The position numbers and the translations under genes are program-made. 64,000 bases of DNA from Faecalibacterium prausnitzii (GTDB taxonomy: Bacteria > Bacillota > Clostridia > Oscillospirales > Ruminococcaceae), in the NCBI RefSeq assembly GCF_019967995.1, contig NZ_CP065377.1, positions 868,001 through 932,000 on the forward strand. Reading direction: 5' to 3'. The notes under the pieces are model-generated. The model was not told where the DNA came from. It searched no databases and saw only the letters and a program-made list of their open reading frames with translations. Numbering within the stretch: the stretch's first letter is position 1; the number at the start of each line of letters is the position of its first letter. Shown in pieces: positions 59,871 to 64,000 of the stretch.

Positions 59871-59922
59871 TGTGTTTGTTACACACCAATAGCATACCTG
59901 TCGCAATTTTTGTTATACACAA
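59871..59922. promoter_or_regulatory. Two operator-like inverted repeats upstream of the XRE gene
   Basis: TGTGTTTGTTACACA (59871-59885) and TTGTTATACACAA (59910-59922) share the word TTGTTAYACA and lie just before the XRE start at 59851. Paired sites like these are typical for autoregulation by XRE repressors. Confidence 0.55.
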
Positions 59923-60082
59923 TCTATCTGTGCTTATTCAACGCCAGTTGGGTGATTTCAAAGTGGAAAATTTTTGCGCGTATCTTTGGTCAAAAAAGCA
60001 ATGGTCTTTTGGGACGGCACATGGTACAATGGCAAACGTTGTGCCCTTGGCACATGAACGAAGGTAAAAGGAGCTGCTGAAC

Positions 60083-60277
60083 GTGGATACGATCTATCTG
60101 CTACCCGGTGAGGAACGCTGCGTTGATTTTCGAGATGCCAATGGAGTCCCGAAGGTACACTACACTTACTGTTCCATCCGTGGCAAACTTTTCAACTGCA
60201 CCTGCTGCACAAAGGACGAAGCCCAGCGGCTGTGTGAAGATTGGCTTATAAAACAGGACCGCTGCTATATAAACTAA
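60083..60277 (+). CDS. Small Cys-containing protein, possibly DUF3873-like
   Basis: 64 residues, GTG start with AAAAGGAG upstream: YLLPGEERCVDFRDANGVPK, HYTYCSIRGKLFNCTCCTKDEAQRLCEDWL. Five cysteines cluster in the middle. The layout recalls the DUF3873 proteins seen on mobile elements, but I am not sure. A terminator follows. Confidence 0.55.
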   Translation: MDTIYLLPGEERCVDFRDANGVPKVHYTYCSIRGKLFNCTCCTKDEAQRLCEDWLIKQDRCYIN

Positions 60278-60278
60278 A

Positions 60279-60328
60279 AATACCGCCGAGGACATCTTCC
60301 CAAAATGGGAAAAATCCCCGGCGGTATT
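60279..60328. terminator. Bidirectional terminator
   Basis: AATACCGCCG (60279-60288) pairs with CGGCGGTATT (60319-60328), with an inner CCC/GGG stem. It lies between convergent genes. Confidence 0.75.
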
Positions 60329-60384
60329 CGTTTATCGGTGTGCTGCGGTCTGAGAACGTCCTTCTGCACAGCTTTCTGTCCGCA

Positions 60385-63240
60385 TCAAAGGTATTTCCGC
60401 AAAGTCGGCACAAGAACATTCATATTGATCGGCTTTGCGATATGGTCGTTCATTCCGGCATCCAGTGCCGCCTGTCTATCTTCGGTAAAGGCATTTGCCG
60501 TCATCGCGATGATGGGGATATTTGCTTTTTGGGGGTCGTCCAGCCCACGTATTTTTCTTGCCGCATCATAGCCGTTCATCACCGGCATCTGGATGTCCAT
60601 AAGGATCAACTGATACGTTCCGTTCGCAGCTTTTTCCAGCATATCCACACATTCCACTCCGTCTTTTGCGCGGTCTACCGTACAGCCTTCTTCCTGCAGC
60701 AGCTCGGTGGCGATCTCCGCATTGAGGTCGTTGTCCTCGGTCAGCAGGATCCTTGTACCGCACAGGCACTTTTGATCCGAAGGGTTTGTTTCTCGTTTCG
60801 CCTGTGTTTCATCCTCGGACGCAATGCGGCAGGGAATGGTGACGGTAAACGTGGAGCCAACACCGATTTTGCTCTCCACTGCCACGGTGCCGCCCATCAG
60901 CCCGACCAGCTTTTTCACGATGCCCATCCCGATGCCGCTGCCTTCCACCTTGCTGACGGTGGAGGTGCGCTCCCGTTCAAAGGGCTCAAAGATGTGCTTC
61001 TGGAACTCCTGCGACATTCCGATGCCGTTATCGGCAACCGTGATCACCATATTGCACCAGTTCTCTTTTTCGCCGGGCTTCTGCGTGATATCGCAGCAAA
61101 TCGTGCCGCCGGCTCCCGTGTATTTGACCGCGTTGCTGACAAGGTTCGTACAGACCTCGGTCAGGTGCGGAATATCCACATAGACATACGGATGCAGCAG
61201 ATGTGTTGTCACCGTAAGCGTCTGCCCCTTGCTGTCTGCCTGATTCTGGAACATCGCAATGCAGTTACGGAAATCCTTCTCGACATCCGAAACAGAATAC
61301 TCCATCTCCGTCTTATCGTTCTCGATCCGGGCGAGATCCAGAACATTGTTCAGCAGCATCAGCAGGTTCTGTCCGCACACCTGAATGTTCTCCATGTATT
61401 TTTCCAGCTTTGCAGGGTCGTCCAGATGCCGGGAGGCAAGGTCTGCGTAACCGATAATGGCGTTCATGGGGGTACGGATATCATGAGACATATTGAACAG
61501 GAAGGTGGATTTGGCACGGTTCGCGCTCTCGGCGTTTTCCACAGCGACCTGCAATTTTGCATTCAGCTCCTGCGTATCGTTTGCGGCTTTCTTTGCAGCA
61601 ACTTCGGCTTTGCGCGCCTTCCGCAGCAGCTTCAGGATCGTGAGCAGAATGGCTGCAACCACAATGCTGCTGACCAGCAGAACCCTAAAGAAGTTATCCT
61701 TTATAAACTCGCTCAGGGTAACCTTCCGCGCGGAGCTCTTATGCATCGCCAGAGAGCTGGTAAGCATATTGGCTGGCATTGCCTTGATCGTTTTGTTCAG
61801 GATGGACAGCAGGCTGCGGTTTCCGCTCTTGACCGCAAAGCAGGAATTGGCAGGGTTTGGCAGCGGAACGCTGTAAAAACCATGATTTTTGCTGTATTTC
61901 GCCTCACTGCCGACCCCTATGATAAAACAGTCTGCCTGTCCGTCCTTGACCAGTTTTACCGCATCCTCCTGTGTGTCGCAGTCCACGATCTCCCACTGCG
62001 GATAATAAAACGCAATATACCTTGTTAGGGAGATCTTGTTTTGGGGAACGGCAACGCGGTTCACTTGGTTTTCGATAAAGAGCTGTTGGTTCGTGACCAC
62101 CATCATATTGGCGGTCCAAGTTGTGTTGGTTCTGGCAAGGCGATATTCTTCAGCCAGATTGGGACTCTGGTCGAAATGGAAGATCATGTCGATCTCGCCT
62201 GATTTCAGCGCATTGAGTTCCGCCTCTTTGTCGTCATAACCGACCAACTGAAATTCCAGCTCCTGATTTCCCAGACAATCTGCGGCAAACTGAATATAGT
62301 CCGTTATTGTTCCGGTAATCTCACCGGTGGCAGGGTCATAGGTGCTGACGCCGCTATCACTCGTCAGAAAGCCCATCCGGATCGCACCGTGCTTTCTGAG
62401 CCACGCCTTTTCCTCTCCCGTAAGGATGGGCTTATAATCCAGCGAGAAATACTTTTTACACAGATCCGCCGTATAAAAAGGAGCCTCTTCGTCCAACGCG
62501 TACATCGCATTGTCCAGTTCTTCCTTGAGATCCGGACGGTCTTTGTTGAACACATAGTAGATGCTGGATTTTCCCACGCGGGTTATGGTCGAGATGCCAA
62601 GCTCTGCCCAGTAGGATTCTTCCAGCGAAACAAAGCAGTCGATCTCGTGATTGGCCAGCTTTTGCTTCACATCCTCGTTGTTGGAGATGTTAACGTGCTG
62701 CGTTTTTATGCCGTGTTTTTCCTCCCATTCGGTCAGCATCACTTCCGGTTCCGTTCCCATTACAACGCCGATCTTTTTGCCGTCCAGCGTTTTAAGGTTG
62801 GGGGCGGAGATATCTGCGCGCGAGAGATCGGCGTAGAGGTAATATTTTTCCTCCCCCATCGGTTCGTCCGAAAACAGCATCTCCTCAGCGCGATCCTCCG
62901 TATAAGAAATACCGCCCATGATGTCGATTTCGCCGTTTTCAAGTTTTTCAAAGCAGTCTGACCAGTCGCAGGTCACATATTCGAACTGCCAGCCTGTATA
63001 GCCGGATAGTGTTTCCAGCAACTCGTAGCCGTAGCCCTTTCTTGCGCCCCTCTCGTTGCAATAGTTGAAGGTGTCCTCAAACGAACCAACGCGGACGACC
63101 CTTACAGGGGCGGTTTCTGCGGCAGCCTTCACAGGGAGCACAGCTGACAGCAACAGCAGCAGGCACAGCATTGCACAGACGCTTTTCCGCATCAGCGTCT
63201 GCATGGTTTCGCTCGTTCCAGAGTTTTTCATTTTATCCAA
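60385..63240 (-). CDS. EvgS/BvgS-like hybrid sensor kinase with two solute-binding domains
   Basis: 951 residues. A signal peptide (CAMLCLLLLLSAVLPVKA) is followed by two SBP_bac_3 domains (about 45-275, VRVVRVGSFEDTFNYCNERG, GYGYELLETLSGYTGWQFEYV; about 290-520, IRMGFLTSDSGVSTYDPATG). A membrane helix comes next (VLLVSSIVVAAILLTILKLL), then a coil and the His box FLFNMSHDIRTPMNAIIGYADL, ATPase boxes (NLVSNAVKYTG, DNGIGMSQEF) and a C-terminal receiver (LILMDIQMPVMNGYDAARKI, phospho-Asp; KPINM Lys). It senses small molecules, perhaps amino acids. The TTG start at 63240 has GGAG 5 nt upstream; ATG at 63231 is an alternative. Confidence 0.9.
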   Translation of the reverse strand: MDKMKNSGTSETMQTLMRKSVCAMLCLLLLLSAVLPVKAAAETAPVRVVRVGSFEDTFNYCNERGARKGYGYELLETLSGYTGWQFEYVTCDWSDCFEKLENGEIDIMGGISYTEDRAEEMLFSDEPMGEEKYYLYADLSRADISAPNLKTLDGKKIGVVMGTEPEVMLTEWEEKHGIKTQHVNISNNEDVKQKLANHEIDCFVSLEESYWAELGISTITRVGKSSIYYVFNKDRPDLKEELDNAMYALDEEAPFYTADLCKKYFSLDYKPILTGEEKAWLRKHGAIRMGFLTSDSGVSTYDPATGEITGTITDYIQFAADCLGNQELEFQLVGYDDKEAELNALKSGEIDMIFHFDQSPNLAEEYRLARTNTTWTANMMVVTNQQLFIENQVNRVAVPQNKISLTRYIAFYYPQWEIVDCDTQEDAVKLVKDGQADCFIIGVGSEAKYSKNHGFYSVPLPNPANSCFAVKSGNRSLLSILNKTIKAMPANMLTSSLAMHKSSARKVTLSEFIKDNFFRVLLVSSIVVAAILLTILKLLRKARKAEVAAKKAANDTQELNAKLQVAVENAESANRAKSTFLFNMSHDIRTPMNAIIGYADLASRHLDDPAKLEKYMENIQVCGQNLLMLLNNVLDLARIENDKTEMEYSVSDVEKDFRNCIAMFQNQADSKGQTLTVTTHLLHPYVYVDIPHLTEVCTNLVSNAVKYTGAGGTICCDITQKPGEKENWCNMVITVADNGIGMSQEFQKHIFEPFERERTSTVSKVEGSGIGMGIVKKLVGLMGGTVAVESKIGVGSTFTVTIPCRIASEDETQAKRETNPSDQKCLCGTRILLTEDNDLNAEIATELLQEEGCTVDRAKDGVECVDMLEKAANGTYQLILMDIQMPVMNGYDAARKIRGLDDPQKANIPIIAMTANAFTEDRQAALDAGMNDHIAKPINMNVLVPTLRKYL

Positions 63241-63353
63241 TCTTTCTCCGCCCCAGACGGCTCATTCTAGCTTTATTTTCACTTCACCGATTTCAGGAAG
63301 GTGCTTGCAATATCATTCTCGTTCTGCTGTCAGTAGCTTTTTTGAATATATAG

Positions 63354-63374
63354 ATATACTATTATATGGTATAT
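63354..63374. promoter_or_regulatory. Palindrome in the promoter region of the hybrid kinase
   Basis: ATATAC (63354-63359) and GTATAT (63369-63374) flank an AT core that, read on the minus strand, contains a TATAAT-like -10. The 63241-63663 gap holds this and the terminator at 63602; no gene is seen in it. Confidence 0.45.
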
Positions 63375-63601
63375 ATTGTAACATTATAACAAAAGCGTTT
63401 CAAGGCTTTTTTTTCGTAAAGAGCACTTGTTTTCTATGGAACGCTTTTACCCTGCCGCAAGCCACAGGATATAAGCTGCTCCGATGTACTTCATCACTCC
63501 CATTACATTTGGAAGCAAAGAATTAACCCCATATACGAAAATTGCGCATAAGATTTGTACTACATTTTGGCCTCCTTCTTTAGTTTTTAGGGTATAAAAA
63601 T

Positions 63602-63630
63602 AGCGGGCAACCTTTTTGTGGTCGCCCGCT
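63602..63630 (-). terminator. Terminator of the 63664 gene
   Basis: AGCGGGC (63602-63608) pairs with GCCCGCT (63624-63630); the minus strand continues with ATTTTTA. Confidence 0.8.
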
Positions 63631-63663
63631 TGGGGGAAATATGTAGGTGTTAATCCGCTGGAG

Positions 63664-64000
63664 TTACGGCCTGTTCAAGTTACGCTCAATAACTTTGGTT
63701 ACTTCTTCCATGTTAAGAGGCTTGGAAACATGACCGTTCATGCCTGCGTCCAGAGATGCCTGAACGTCCTCCGAAAAAGCATTTGCCGACAATGCGATGA
63801 TGGGAATCTCTTCTGCATCCGAGCGGTCAGCATACATTGCTCGGATCGCCTTTGCCGCCTGATGTCCATCCATTTTAGGCATCATAATGTCCATCAGGAT
63901 AATATCATAAGTGCCCGCCGGATGCTCTGCGAACAGATCAACAACTTCCTGCCCATCTGCTGCACGCGTTACTGTCATTCCCAAATCTTCCAACAGAATC
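63664..64000 (-). CDS. Response-regulator receiver domain, C-terminal part of a gene cut by the window
   Basis: About 110 residues visible: ILLEDLGMTVTRAADGQEVVD, phospho-Asp in YDIILMDIMMPKMDGHQAAKAI, and the Lys in GHVSKPLNMEEVTKVI. The conserved layout (AGMNGHVSKPLN) matches receivers at the end of hybrid sensor kinases like the one at 60385. The 5' end lies beyond 64000, so the rest of the protein is unseen. Confidence 0.85.
   Translation of the reverse strand, partial: ILLEDLGMTVTRAADGQEVVDLFAEHPAGTYDIILMDIMMPKMDGHQAAKAIRAMYADRSDAEEIPIIALSANAFSEDVQASLDAGMNGHVSKPLNMEEVTKVIERNLNRP

Noticed and set aside
60241-62028. A 595-codon plus-strand frame
   Set aside because: It is antisense to the hybrid sensor kinase; the kinase and receiver boxes are all on the minus strand.

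Overview
The window looks like the genome of an anaerobic Gram-positive gut Firmicute, probably Oscillospiraceae (Faecalibacterium/Gemmiger-like). The evidence is CTn/Tn1549-style conjugation genes, a tRNA-Leu-type attachment site, and clostridial oxygen-defence proteins (rubrerythrin, desulfoferrodoxin, flavodiiron proteins). The genus is an inference from gene content only.

Positions 1-37517 are one end of an integrative conjugative element (ICE), read almost wholly on the minus strand. From its tRNA-Leu att site (37465-37517) leftwards it holds an excisionase-like gene, RepA_N initiator, ParA/ParB, small CTn proteins (DUF3846, DUF3789-like), PcfB, VirD4, Maff2, VirB6, PrgI, VirB4, a NlpC/P60 wall hydrolase, DUF4315, DUF4366 and topoisomerase III. 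Three separate elements sit inside three core genes of this ICE. A 10.9-kb mobilizable element (IME-1, 1558-12463) splits topB inside the TDAGREGE codons. A 2.3-kb group II intron (16493-18808) interrupts virB4 just after the Walker B DPEGE codons. A 7.4-kb mobilizable element (IME-2, 25029-32427) splits virD4. Both IMEs encode a large serine recombinase, a TnpW-type or TnpW-like protein, a DUF3847 protein, a MobA/MobL relaxase and a MOBQ-like nic sequence. Joining the element ends rebuilds a strong palindrome for IME-1 and a weaker one for IME-2, as expected of serine-recombinase attP sites. IME-1 also carries an AT-rich cargo operon: ECF sigma factor, anti-sigma factor, several exported proteins and a V8/trypsin-like protease with a twin-arginine-like leader. 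The ICE carries a DUF3791/DUF3990 pair that resembles an ADP-ribosyltransferase toxin system.

Positions 37518-40150 are a boundary zone of remnants: a truncated tyrosine integrase, a cut XRE gene, a CobW-like C-terminus, a YczE-type membrane protein and a small membrane protein.

Positions 40201-55033 form an oxygen and redox-stress island on the plus strand: DUF134-NifX fusion, Crp/Fnr regulator, rubrerythrin, desulfoferrodoxin, Rrf2 regulator, a fused acyl-CoA dehydrogenase/ETF-alpha/rubredoxin, two flavodiiron proteins, aerobic class I ribonucleotide reductase (NrdA, NrdB), a nitroreductase, thioredoxin, thioredoxin reductase and ferritin. A shared palindrome (TGTGAC-N3-GTCAC) lies upstream of rubrerythrin and ferritin and is a candidate site for the adjacent Crp/Fnr protein. 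A Fur/PerR gene survives only as a 41-codon stub in front of ferritin.

Positions 55034-64000 hold IS3 and ABC-transporter debris, an OmpR-type two-component system divergent from a CD1871A / NapH-like 4Fe-4S / TlpA lipoprotein operon, an XRE regulator with a foreign C-terminus, a small unknown gene, an EvgS-like hybrid kinase with two periplasmic-type binding domains, and the end of another response-regulator gene that runs off the window.
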